From an uncultured Spirochaetaceae bacterium (lineage in GTDB: Bacteria > Spirochaetota > Spirochaetia > Treponematales > Treponemataceae): a DNA stretch of 47,751 bases. Positions 26,824 through 34,161 of this stretch are shown here, in pieces. The notes beneath the pieces are model-generated. The model did no database searches. It saw nothing but the letters and a program-made list of their open reading frames with translations, and was not told the DNA's origin. Positions within the stretch are counted from its first letter, which is position 1. Each line of letters begins with the position of its first letter. The DNA lies in NCBI GenBank assembly GCA_902783245.1, contig CACZQF010000074.1, positions 1-47,751 on the forward strand. The letters run 5' to 3'. Made by a program: the position numbers and the translations under genes.

Positions 26824-28347
26824 ATGAAATCTTTTAAAAAATATTTTTTGACTATATGTGCTGCAACATATACGGGAGTGTTTTTCTTAAGAATCTTTCA
26901 TTATGGATTCATCTACGAGCATCCGATTTATATAATTACCGGCTGCGTCCCGACGGTTGTGATTACCTTTCTGCTTATTGTCGGTGCCTCGTTCTTTGAA
27001 TGGCCGGTCCTTAATGGATTTGACAAAATCATAGCAAAAGGCAAAAAAGATAAAAATTCGCTCACAAAGAAAGATATAAAAAAATGCATGAAAGCGTACC
27101 GTGACTATGACATTATCATCATAATCGCCAATGCGATAGGCTTTCTGGTCGGAGCAGGCTCAACCGCAATAATTACTTCTGCAAAAGGAATCGCTCCCTT
27201 TAATATGATAACATTCATTCTGATAGAGATTCAGTCGGTTGCCACCGGTTTTATGTGCTATACAATCAATTATGTCCTTGTTAAAAGAATCTACATGGCA
27301 AATGAGATGCGGCAGATTGGCATAAAGCTGAGCGAAAACCTGCAGGGCGTGCAGAATGTTGCCATGTGGGCTTCGATTAATACAGCGGTAATAAATATGA
27401 TTACCGTACCGTATACAATTATTCTTACTACCAAGGCAAACGGGTATGATACGTTCCTTAAATACAGTGCCATCGGCTGGTTAACAAGTCTTATTGAATT
27501 TTTTATTGTCTACAAAGTGATTACAAAGAGAATTCAAAACACTCAGAAAACTGTAAGCGATAATCTTCTGATAGAATCAACCACTCTGGCCGATGCTACA
27601 AAGCAGAGTGCAGAAACAAGCCAGAATCAAAGTGCCGCCGTAAAAGAAATCGTTGCAACCATGCAGGATTCTACAGTGCTTGCCAATAATATCGGCGAAA
27701 AAATTAAAGAAGTAACAACGCTTGCGGAGCAGTCACGTGATGCGGTTGTTTCCGGCAATCAGGCTTTGCAGAAAAATGTTGAGGAACTTCAGAACATTAA
27801 AAATACAAATATGCTTACCATTGATGGAATTAAGCAGCTGAATACAAAAATCAATGGTATCTGGGATATCATAAGCATCATAAATGGTGTTGCAGATAAA
27901 ACTAAAATCATTGCCTTTAATGCCGAGCTTGAAGCTTCTAACTCAGGAGAAGCGGGAAAGAATTTTCATGTAGTCGCTACAGAAATCCGCCGTCTTTCTG
28001 ACAACATTATTGACAGCATCAAAACAATCAGGGAAATAATTACAGAGATTCAGAAAGCTTCTGACACGTTGATTCAGGACAGCGAAAAAGGTACCACCCA
28101 GATTGACAGCGGCTACCAAAGCGCACGTTCGTTGGAAAATGAATTTGAAAGTATCATGCAGTCCTCACAAATCACGGCAGATAGTTCCCGCCAGATTTTG
28201 AGCAACGTTGAGCAGCTTACCGGGGCAAGCGAACAGATTTTTATTACGCTGCAGGATATTGCAAAGGGAATTGAACGATTTTCACAAAATATCACGAGCG
28301 TTTCATCCGCATCTGAAAACGTCAAGGAAATCGCCAGTTTACTGTAG
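26824..28347 (+). CDS. Methyl-accepting chemotaxis protein with polytopic membrane sensor
   Basis: 507-residue chemoreceptor with no periplasmic domain. Residues 1-235 form about six membrane helices (for example PTVVITFLLIVGASFFEW, IIIIIANAIGFLVGAGS, WASINTAVINMITVPYTIIL), then a HAMP-less signalling coiled coil. Its tip ADKTKIIAFNAELEA (about 356-370) is nearly the same as that of the first MCP of the operon. No CheR pentapeptide at the C-terminus. A strong Shine-Dalgarno sequence (AAGGAGGAG) ends the 55-nt gap behind the cyclase. The membrane part may sense lipid, redox or membrane state. Confidence 0.9.
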   Translation: MKSFKKYFLTICAATYTGVFFLRIFHYGFIYEHPIYIITGCVPTVVITFLLIVGASFFEWPVLNGFDKIIAKGKKDKNSLTKKDIKKCMKAYRDYDIIIIIANAIGFLVGAGSTAIITSAKGIAPFNMITFILIEIQSVATGFMCYTINYVLVKRIYMANEMRQIGIKLSENLQGVQNVAMWASINTAVINMITVPYTIILTTKANGYDTFLKYSAIGWLTSLIEFFIVYKVITKRIQNTQKTVSDNLLIESTTLADATKQSAETSQNQSAAVKEIVATMQDSTVLANNIGEKIKEVTTLAEQSRDAVVSGNQALQKNVEELQNIKNTNMLTIDGIKQLNTKINGIWDIISIINGVADKTKIIAFNAELEASNSGEAGKNFHVVATEIRRLSDNIIDSIKTIREIITEIQKASDTLIQDSEKGTTQIDSGYQSARSLENEFESIMQSSQITADSSRQILSNVEQLTGASEQIFITLQDIAKGIERFSQNITSVSSASENVKEIASLL

Positions 28348-28363
28348 GACACCTCAAACCATC

Positions 28364-28440
28364 GGCAGTATGCTGGCAGTATGCTGGCAGTATGCTGGCA
28401 GTATGCTGGCAGTATGCAGGCAGAATGCTGGCAGTATGCC
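28364..28440 (+). repeat. Seven tandem copies of an 11-bp repeat
   Basis: Unit GGCAGTATGCT. Copies 1-4 (28364-28407) are identical; copies 5-7 each differ by one base (last base A, one T-to-A change, last base C). It lies 17 nt after the stop of the second MCP. Since 11 is not a multiple of three it is unlikely to encode anything. Confidence 0.97.
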
Positions 28441-28481
28441 CCATCTCCGGATAATGAACATTCACACGGCCAGGTGACAGC

Positions 28482-28526
28482 CTTCTCTCTAGCTAGAGAG
28501 AAGACACCTATCTAGCTAGAGAGAAG
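28482..28526. repeat. 22-bp perfect palindrome plus direct repeat of its half
   Basis: 28482-28503 is a perfect palindrome with arm CTTCTCTCTAG. Its 16-base right part TCTAGCTAGAGAGAAG (28488-28503) is repeated exactly at 28511-28526 after 7 nt. Could be a terminator-like structure without T-run for the che operon, or a protein binding site. Confidence 0.95.
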
Positions 28527-28547
28527 CTCATCATCCAACCGGATAGC

Positions 28548-28574
28548 CGCAGTGTATCCAACGGATACGCTGCG
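28548..28574. other. Strong hairpin
   Basis: 12-bp stem with one G-T pair: CGCAGTGTATCC (28548-28559), loop AAC, GGATACGCTGCG (28563-28574). Confidence 0.8.
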
Positions 28575-28596
28575 CAGAACACCGCACGAATTGCGC

Positions 28597-28644
28597 CCTG
28601 CAGCCGCTCCCGCGGCTGCAGGACACAAAAATTGATTTCCGTGC
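28597..28644 (+). repeat. Dispersed intergenic repeat, copy A
   Basis: Perfect hairpin CCTGCAGCCGC / GCGGCTGCAGG (28597-28622, loop TCCC), followed by ACACAA and the core AAAATTGATTTCCGTGC (28628-28644). The same core occurs at 31197-31212 and, on the minus strand, at 34071-34087. It ends about 20 bp upstream of the -35 region of the FliG-like gene. With the two preceding elements it fills the 28348-28699 gap. Confidence 0.85.
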
Positions 28645-28686
28645 AGACCATGGCAGGCAAGTACTTAACCCCCGTAAAAAACGCAC

Positions 28687-28692
28687 TATAAT
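28687..28692 (+). promoter_or_regulatory. -10 box of the FliG-like gene, start-codon proximal
   Basis: Perfect TATAAT, 7 nt before the ATG at 28700; weak -35 (CTTAAC or TTAACC, 28664-28670). No Shine-Dalgarno sequence, so a leaderless message is expected. Confidence 0.65.
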
Positions 28693-28699
28693 ATACGAT

Positions 28700-29458
28700 A
28701 TGGCAGAGTTCACCTCAGAAAACTATTTTCCCTCGGAACTGGATCCGCGAACGTTTGAGCAGATGCTTTTTGATATGCAGGAAAAGACGGATGCTGTTCT
28801 TGCCTCATATATTAAAGAAGGCTACCTCGTCACTTTTGCGCGGCTGCTGCTGTATATGAGTCCTGACAAAGCAAACAAGATGCTTACAGAGCTTGATCAG
28901 GATACACGGCAAAAGCTCACCTTTTTGATGAACCGTGAACGCGGTAATACAAAAAGTATTGAATTCGAAGCAAAAACTGCATTTGCCGTAAGCAACTTTT
29001 CAGGATTCCAAGAACTCACCGCACTTGAGCAAAAACGCAGGGAACAGGTTGAGATAGACATGGCAGCTTTTAACGCTTTTGTGGAGCATAACCCGATCTT
29101 CGGAAATACACTCCGCAACATGCATTTTCCGTTCACCGAGCTTATAATGCTGGACGACCGCGCCATACAAAAAGTGCTGAGGGAAGTAGATTCTCAGGAG
29201 CTTGCAACTGCACTTTGCGGATGCGATCAGGAAGTGCAGAATAAGATTTTCAGGAACATAAGTGTACGGGCTGCAGAAGAATTACGGACACAGATCAGCA
29301 TACGTGAAAAAAACGTTAACCTGCGGCTGATTGAAAACGCACAGGAAAAAATCTGCAGCATTATTCTCAGACTCGAAGAGTCCGGTGACATCGTATTTCC
29401 TTACGGTAGAATTTCACAAAGTGAAATTGATGAACTGCTTGGTGGGGCAGAATTATAA
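28700..29458 (+). CDS. fliG: FliG-like flagellar motor switch protein, short form
   Basis: 252-residue protein with a clear FliG C-terminal domain: LIMLDDRAIQKVLREVDSQE (about 150-169), LATALCGCDQEVQNKIFRNI, SVRAAEELRTQ and ENAQEKICSIILRLEESGDI. The charged torque helix is kept. The first 140 residues match FliG only loosely and the EHPQ motif of the middle domain is not evident (EHNP is present instead). Full FliG is about 330-340 residues. Spirochaetes carry two FliG proteins; this is probably a divergent second copy, which may act in one cell pole or as a switch modulator. Its stop overlaps the next start (TAATG). Confidence 0.85.
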   Translation: MAEFTSENYFPSELDPRTFEQMLFDMQEKTDAVLASYIKEGYLVTFARLLLYMSPDKANKMLTELDQDTRQKLTFLMNRERGNTKSIEFEAKTAFAVSNFSGFQELTALEQKRREQVEIDMAAFNAFVEHNPIFGNTLRNMHFPFTELIMLDDRAIQKVLREVDSQELATALCGCDQEVQNKIFRNISVRAAEELRTQISIREKNVNLRLIENAQEKICSIILRLEESGDIVFPYGRISQSEIDELLGGAEL

Positions 29459-31032
29459 TGTCAGGTATCATTACACAGTATTTTATCCGCAGATTCGGTT
29501 CTTCTCAGTTTGTTTCTTCAAAAGAACCGATATTTGACATACAGACCATTCCGGTAAAAACAGATGCTCTTGCCCGCACAGTACTCGCGTTTTGTTCTGA
29601 ACACAGGCAATGGGAGCCGGCCGCTGTCGGTGAAAACAGCGTACGAACCGCCTGCGGCTCAGTAACGCAGGGAACCCCCGTTGAGATTGCAGACAAACCG
29701 TCTGCTCAGGAAGAAAACTACCAGTATCTGAACATAAGGAAAAAAGATATTAAACGGCGCAACAAATTCGTCAGAAACCTTGTCTTGACTGATTACCATA
29801 CATATCTTCTTCTGGATAACAGCATAAAAAATGCCCGTGCAAAGGTCAAAAACCATCTGGATGAAAAAGGAGCGCCTAAAGACATAGTTTCATTTACGCT
29901 CACAACCAGCGAGCGGAACCATTCATTTGCACTCACATTCCAGACGCTTAACAGGGAGCTGACGGATTCACATCTGTTCAACCCGCTCAGGCCGCTGCCG
30001 CTCAAAAACAATACGATTCAAGGAAAAATCGGGATCTGTATATCAGCTAGAACCACCGCTGATTTTAACATTGAATTTCCTGCTTCAGCAATGGAACAGC
30101 TTCACTCGCTCCTGAATTCTTATGCAGGTAAACCGATTTCATGTAACACCTGCATACATGGAGAAGAACTGCTGACCGGAATCTGCCGTTTTCCATACGA
30201 ACCGAACATAATCCGTATAGTAAACACTGCGGATACAGGACTGAAGTTTTCTGACGGGGAAGAAAATTCCAGCGACATCTATAATATTGTCTGCAATAAG
30301 CTCGGTATAAAAAGCTACCGGAGCCTGCGAAAAGCATTCTACACAAATCCGCTCTGTCTGCTGCTGATACGCCGGCTGAAGGAGTACTCTTTTACCGACA
30401 CGAACATCATACAGGACATTCTTTGTAATGAAGCTTCCGTTCAGTTCCTGCAGCTGCCGCAGATGCCGCAGAAGTTTTTTACCCAATGGCTCATTAAAGA
30501 ACGCGGAGAACGGCCTGCATGGAATGTACTGAAAAAAGCAGACTGGAAAACCGAAGAGTACTCGGACGCGCTCATCATGTTCAATACGTACTTTGCGCTG
30601 ATCACTCCGGCAATGCGGGAGGACATCAGCAAGGACGGGCTTACCCTGTACCAGCACGACATACTGGCAAAGCTTGCAATTGACGCAGAAACGCAAAACG
30701 TACCGTTCACCTACAGCCCTGAGCAGCGGTCACTGGAATGTAACATTGACGGCTACGACTTTATGCTGCCCCTGGATTCACAGGAACTGCGGAATATCGG
30801 CAGCAATCTTCACAACTGTGTGGCTTCCTACAAAAAGCGGGTACTTGACGGCCGCTGCATCATTGTGTTTGCCAAAAAAGACAGGCAGTACCGGCTGTGC
30901 ATTGAGCTGCGCGGCAAAGATGTCTGGCAGCAGAGGGCCGACAGAAACGCCACCCCCGTTGGAGAAGACCTGAAAGTGCTGACAAAGTGGGAACGAAAAC
31001 ATCAGCTGACATTCTCTGAAAACAGATTCTGA
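29458..31032 (+). CDS. PcfJ-like domain protein coupled to fliG
   Basis: 524-residue soluble protein. The last 110 residues resemble the PcfJ domain: LPLDSQELRNIGSNLHNCVASY, then KKRVLDGRCIIVFAKKDRQYRLCIELRGKDV (both cited in part) and RADRNATP. The conserved His-Asn-Cys ... Tyr cluster is present. The first 400 residues are not recognised. PcfJ was named from conjugative plasmids, but no conjugation gene is near. One-nt overlap with the FliG-like gene (TAATG) implies coupled translation. A repeat-filled gap follows. Confidence 0.72.
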   Translation: MSGIITQYFIRRFGSSQFVSSKEPIFDIQTIPVKTDALARTVLAFCSEHRQWEPAAVGENSVRTACGSVTQGTPVEIADKPSAQEENYQYLNIRKKDIKRRNKFVRNLVLTDYHTYLLLDNSIKNARAKVKNHLDEKGAPKDIVSFTLTTSERNHSFALTFQTLNRELTDSHLFNPLRPLPLKNNTIQGKIGICISARTTADFNIEFPASAMEQLHSLLNSYAGKPISCNTCIHGEELLTGICRFPYEPNIIRIVNTADTGLKFSDGEENSSDIYNIVCNKLGIKSYRSLRKAFYTNPLCLLLIRRLKEYSFTDTNIIQDILCNEASVQFLQLPQMPQKFFTQWLIKERGERPAWNVLKKADWKTEEYSDALIMFNTYFALITPAMREDISKDGLTLYQHDILAKLAIDAETQNVPFTYSPEQRSLECNIDGYDFMLPLDSQELRNIGSNLHNCVASYKKRVLDGRCIIVFAKKDRQYRLCIELRGKDVWQQRADRNATPVGEDLKVLTKWERKHQLTFSENRF

Positions 31033-31076
31033 CACAGTGTCTCGAAAATCAATTTTGTATTCCTATGCAGAAATTG

Positions 31077-31212
31077 GAAAGTAATTTTTTGCCCGGCAAC
31101 TGCGGAGCCGGTTGCCTGCAACGCAAAACATCTGCAACCCCGAAGGGGGGAAGCCGTTTTGCGGGGCAGCCACCGGCGGGAGCGGTTGCCGGGCAGAAAT
31201 TGATTTCCGTGC
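31077..31212. repeat. MITE-like inverted-repeat element with repeat copy B
   Basis: Left arm 31077-31111 (GGAAAGTAATTTTTTGCCCG, then GCAAC...GCCGG) and right arm 31173-31208 (CCGGC...GCGGTTGCCGGG, then CAGAAATTGATTTCC) are imperfect inverted repeats of about 35 bp. Nested inside are GCAAAAC / GTTTTGC and CCCC-GAA-GGGG hairpins. The right end is the dispersed core AAATTGATTTCCGTGC (31197-31212). A further partial core in inverted orientation (GAAAATCAATTTTGT) lies just to the left at about 31040-31055. No ORF inside. Confidence 0.8.
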
Positions 31213-31229
31213 ACAGCGGCGGGTTCTGC

Positions 31230-31259
31230 TTGACGGTGCAGACTGTTTATCCGTATATT
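31230..31259 (+). promoter_or_regulatory. Promoter of mrp
   Basis: TTGACG (31230-31235), 18-bp spacer, TATATT (31254-31259). The -35 begins 18 bp after repeat copy B. A normal leader with AAGGAGA (31272-31278) precedes the ATG at 31285. Confidence 0.6.
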
Positions 31260-31284
31260 TGTTATATATATAAGGAGAATTTCA

Positions 31285-32118
31285 ATGGCTGATAAATCAG
31301 AAGGCTGCTCCCACAACTGCAGCAGCTGCGGTGAAAAATGCGAAAAGCGGGATTTTCATGTCGATCTTCGTCCCGGCAGCAAAGTAAAGAAAGTCATCGG
31401 TATTGTGAGCGGCAAAGGCGGCGTAGGTAAATCTATGGTCACCAGTCTGCTTGCCTGCAGACTCAGCAAAAAGGGAAAGCGCACGGCTATCCTTGACGCC
31501 GATATTACCGGCCCGTCCATTCCTGAGGCATTCGGCTTAGGCCAGATTCATGCCACCAGCAGCGATGACGGCCAGTCTCTGAACCCCGTCATTTCTGACA
31601 GCGGCATTCAGATTATGTCCATGAACCTGCTGCTTGAAAACGAAAACGATCCTGTTATCTGGCGCGGTCCGGTCATTGCCGGAGCGGTAAAACAGTTCTG
31701 GACTGACGTAAACTGGAAAGACGTGGACTATATGTTCGTGGACATGCCCCCCGGAACCGGCGACGTTCCGCTTACCGTGTTCCAGTCACTGCCGGTTGAC
31801 GGCATCATCGTGGTTTCCTCACCCCAGCAGCTGGTACGTGTTATCGTAGAAAAAGCGGTCAAAATGGCGAACACTATGAACATTCCGGTGCTCGGTCTGA
31901 TCGAAAACATGAGCTACGTAAAGTGCCCTGACTGCAACAAGGAGATAAAGGTTTTCGGCGAAAGCAATATCGAAGCTATCGCACAGCACTTCAACCTGCC
32001 CGTGCTTGCCCGTATTCCTACGGAGCGGGAAATGACCGCAGCAGTGGACAACGGTGACATTGAAAGCCTTGATGTAACCTATGTTGATCAGGCGGTGGAT
32101 ATCATCGAAAAACTCTAG
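31285..32118 (+). CDS. mrp: Mrp/NBP35-family Fe-S carrier ATPase
   Basis: 277-residue P-loop ATPase of the ApbC/Mrp/NBP35 group, thought to carry Fe-S clusters to target proteins in the cytosol. Deviant Walker A GIVSGKGGVGKS (about 38-49), DADITGPSIPEAFGL, MFVDMPPGTGDVPLT, and the C-terminal CPDC pair (KCPDCNKE, about 212-219) that bridges the cluster. An N-terminal Cys group (CSHNCSSCGEKC, about 8-19) resembles that of NBP35 and may bind a second cluster. Complete for the family. Confidence 0.93.
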   Translation: MADKSEGCSHNCSSCGEKCEKRDFHVDLRPGSKVKKVIGIVSGKGGVGKSMVTSLLACRLSKKGKRTAILDADITGPSIPEAFGLGQIHATSSDDGQSLNPVISDSGIQIMSMNLLLENENDPVIWRGPVIAGAVKQFWTDVNWKDVDYMFVDMPPGTGDVPLTVFQSLPVDGIIVVSSPQQLVRVIVEKAVKMANTMNIPVLGLIENMSYVKCPDCNKEIKVFGESNIEAIAQHFNLPVLARIPTEREMTAAVDNGDIESLDVTYVDQAVDIIEKL

Positions 32119-32171
32119 GCACTATCTTTGTAAGCTGCAGCATGCGAAGCTTGCAGGAAGGAGAAACTGCT

Positions 32172-32900
32172 ATGTATGGATATGGAATGGATTATACCTA
32201 TATAATGTTCGTCATGCCGGCGGTCATACTCAGTCTGATCGCTTCATATATGGTAAAAAGCCGCTTTGCGTACTACGATAAAGTACGCAGCAGCCGCGGC
32301 ATTACCGGAGCGCAGGCGGCGGAACTGCTGCTGCGGGCAAACGGTATCACCGACGTCAGAATCCAGCATATCAGGGGACAGCTGTCCGATAACTATAATC
32401 CGTCCACAAAAGTACTGAGTCTGAGCGACAGTACCTATGCCAGTGCATCCATAGCCGCAATCGGCGTGGCGGCCCATGAAACCGGTCATGCCATTCAGCA
32501 TAACGTCGGCTACAGCCCGCTCGCGCTCAGAAGCAGTCTCGTGCCGGTTGCGAACATCGGCTCGCGGTTCGGGCCGATGCTTGCCGTAGCGGGAATTATT
32601 CTGGGTGCCTCCGCACAGAGCGTGTCGTCATTCCAGCTTTTTCAGCTTATCACGAACATCGGTCTGGTGCTGTTCGGCGGCGCGGTACTGTTTTACCTGA
32701 TCACGCTTCCGGTGGAGTTCAATGCATCGTTCCGTGCCATGACCATTCTCAGGCAGACCGGAACGCTTGACAGCACGGAGCTTATAGGCGTACGCAAAGT
32801 GCTTACGGCGGCGGCCATGACCTATGTGGCATCAGCGCTCACCGCTATCGGCAGCCTGCTGCGGCTGATAGTACTGAGCAATAACCGCAGGCGGCGGTAG
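32172..32900 (+). CDS. yugP: Membrane zinc peptidase, YugP type
   Basis: 242-residue membrane metallopeptidase of the YugP family. N-terminal membrane helix (about 5-25), zinc motif HETGH in GVAAHETGHAIQHNVGYSPLA (cited in part), NYNPSTKVLSLSDSTYAS before it, and two more membrane segments (MLAVAGIILGAS, NIGLVLFGGAVLFYLITLP) with LPVEFNASFRA behind. Substrate unknown. I start at the ATG at 32172, which has AGGAAGGAGA 8 nt upstream; the open frame extends 30 nt further. 53 nt after mrp, possibly one transcript. Confidence 0.9.
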   Translation: MYGYGMDYTYIMFVMPAVILSLIASYMVKSRFAYYDKVRSSRGITGAQAAELLLRANGITDVRIQHIRGQLSDNYNPSTKVLSLSDSTYASASIAAIGVAAHETGHAIQHNVGYSPLALRSSLVPVANIGSRFGPMLAVAGIILGASAQSVSSFQLFQLITNIGLVLFGGAVLFYLITLPVEFNASFRAMTILRQTGTLDSTELIGVRKVLTAAAMTYVASALTAIGSLLRLIVLSNNRRRR

Positions 32901-32921
32901 ACGGTACTGCCGCCTGCGGCA
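32887..32921. other. GC-rich hairpin between convergent genes
   Basis: Near-perfect stem: GCAGGCGGCGGTA (from 32887) against TACTGCCGCCTGC (to about 32920), loop GACGG. It overlaps the stop of the Zn peptidase and has no T-run, so it is a weak terminator at best. The convergent gene ends at 32935. Confidence 0.5.
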
Positions 32922-32934
32922 AAAGCCGGGCGCG

Positions 32935-34023
32935 CTATACCCTGACCGTGCGCTCGCGGTCTTCGGGTACTTTTTCAAAATACTCTGACAGCAGCGAATA
33001 CACATCCTCTATACAGGCGGCGTTCAGCAGCCTTGTCTTTATATAATGGGCAAAAGAAAAATTATCACAGTAATAGGCAAAGAACCGCTGCCACCGGCTT
33101 TTCCAGAATTCCGGCGGCTGGTATAGTTTCAGCGCGTCCAAAAACGCCAGGGCGGTGTCATACAGATTCACGGTAAAACCGCAGGGCATATCATTTCCCG
33201 TCTCCGCCGGGATAGCAGAGGCGGCCGCCAGTCCCGCCTGAATCTCGGCGAACACCCACGGCTTCTGCACCGCTGCCCGGCCGATCATAATTCCTGCACA
33301 GGACGGAGCCGCAGCCATTGCCCGCAGCGCAGATGCCGTATCCTGCACCGCGCCGTTAAGCACCACCTGCACGCCGTCACGGCTGTACCGATCGGCAAGC
33401 TGCTGCACATACTGCCAGCGCGGAAGCGCACGGTACTTTTCGCGCCGTGTGCGCGGATGCAGTGCAATGCGCTGCACGCCTTCCTGCACGAGCATATCAG
33501 TAAACGAAAAAAAGCTTTCGTCAGTAAAATCTTCATCACCGAGCCGGCATTTTACGCTCAGACGCAGCGGCTTCGGGGCGCCGGGTGCGGTACCATCATG
33601 CATGCTGCCACCGTGCGCGTCCTCAGCACGGGCACATGCGGCAGCCTGCAGCACGCTCCGTACGCCGCGCACGAGCTCCCGCGCCTGCTCACGAGGTTTG
33701 AGCATCCATGCAATGCCCGCGCCGGTTTTATAAATATCCGGCGCACTGCATCCCATATTCAGATCAACGCCGATACCGCCGAGCCGGGCCACCAGCTCAG
33801 CAGCCTGTATTATGGGGTCGGGACGGCTGCCCGTAAGCTGCCATACGATTTTTTCAGGTACGGGACCGGACAGCACATAATATTTTTCAAACGGACCGCC
33901 GTTAAGCAATGACGGCGCATGAATCATCTCGGTATAATATTCATCACAGCCGCCGAAACGTTCCGTCACCATGCGGAACGCCTGATGGCTTACGGTTGCC
34001 ATAGGGGCGCAAATTAACTGCAT
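32935..34023 (-). CDS. dus: tRNA-dihydrouridine synthase
   Basis: FMN enzyme that reduces uridine in the tRNA D-loop, 362 residues. APMATVSHQAFR at the start, the catalytic Cys in LNMGCSAPDIYKTGAG, the Lys in SVKCRLG, HPRTRREKY, VLNGAV and GIMIGRAAVQKPWVF are all present. The frame is open for a further 567 nt toward 34590, but that part runs antisense to the CYTH gene and has no Dus features. I start at the ATG at 34023, which begins right at the conserved APM and lies 6 nt after a perfect -10. An insertion (about 135-150, DAHGGSMHDGTAPGAP) is unusual and low in complexity. Confidence 0.9.
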   Translation of the reverse strand: MQLICAPMATVSHQAFRMVTERFGGCDEYYTEMIHAPSLLNGGPFEKYYVLSGPVPEKIVWQLTGSRPDPIIQAAELVARLGGIGVDLNMGCSAPDIYKTGAGIAWMLKPREQARELVRGVRSVLQAAACARAEDAHGGSMHDGTAPGAPKPLRLSVKCRLGDEDFTDESFFSFTDMLVQEGVQRIALHPRTRREKYRALPRWQYVQQLADRYSRDGVQVVLNGAVQDTASALRAMAAAPSCAGIMIGRAAVQKPWVFAEIQAGLAAASAIPAETGNDMPCGFTVNLYDTALAFLDALKLYQPPEFWKSRWQRFFAYYCDNFSFAHYIKTRLLNAACIEDVYSLLSEYFEKVPEDRERTVRV

Positions 34024-34029
34024 TGCGTG

Positions 34030-34059
34030 ATTATACAGGGAAATCCGTTTTGAGTACAA
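34030..34059 (-). promoter_or_regulatory. Promoter of dus, start-codon proximal
   Basis: Minus strand TTGTAC (34054-34059), 18-bp spacer, TATAAT (34030-34035) preceded by TG, then CACGCA and the ATG (34023). No Shine-Dalgarno sequence. Confidence 0.7.
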
Positions 34060-34070
34060 GCAGCACGCAG

Positions 34071-34114
34071 GCACGGAAATCAATTTTTGTGCCCGGCAGC
34101 CGCTCCCGCCGCGG
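34071..34114 (-). repeat. Dispersed intergenic repeat, copy C
   Basis: On the minus strand: a GC-rich half-element (CGGCGGGAGCGGCTGCCGGG, 34114-34092) then CACA and the core AAAATTGATTTCCGTGC (34087-34071). The core is identical to copy A and its GC part matches the right arm of copy B. It ends 11 bp before the dus -35 and lies between dus and the divergent CYTH gene. Confidence 0.85.
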
Positions 34115-34146
34115 TAAATCTGATGGTACTTTTCGCTGAAAAACGC

Positions 34147-34152
34147 TATAGT
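34147..34152 (+). promoter_or_regulatory. -10 box of the CYTH gene, start-codon proximal
   Basis: TATAGT, 9 nt before the ATG at 34162. -35 not convincing. No Shine-Dalgarno sequence. Confidence 0.45.
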
Positions 34153-34161
34153 ATATGGCAC

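Noticed and set aside
28364-28440. CRISPR array
   Set aside because: The repeats are 11 bp and directly adjacent, with no spacers, and no cas gene is near.
31033-31284. tRNA or known ncRNA in the hairpin-rich gap
   Set aside because: Stems are long inverted repeats, not a cloverleaf, and match a repeat found elsewhere in the window.
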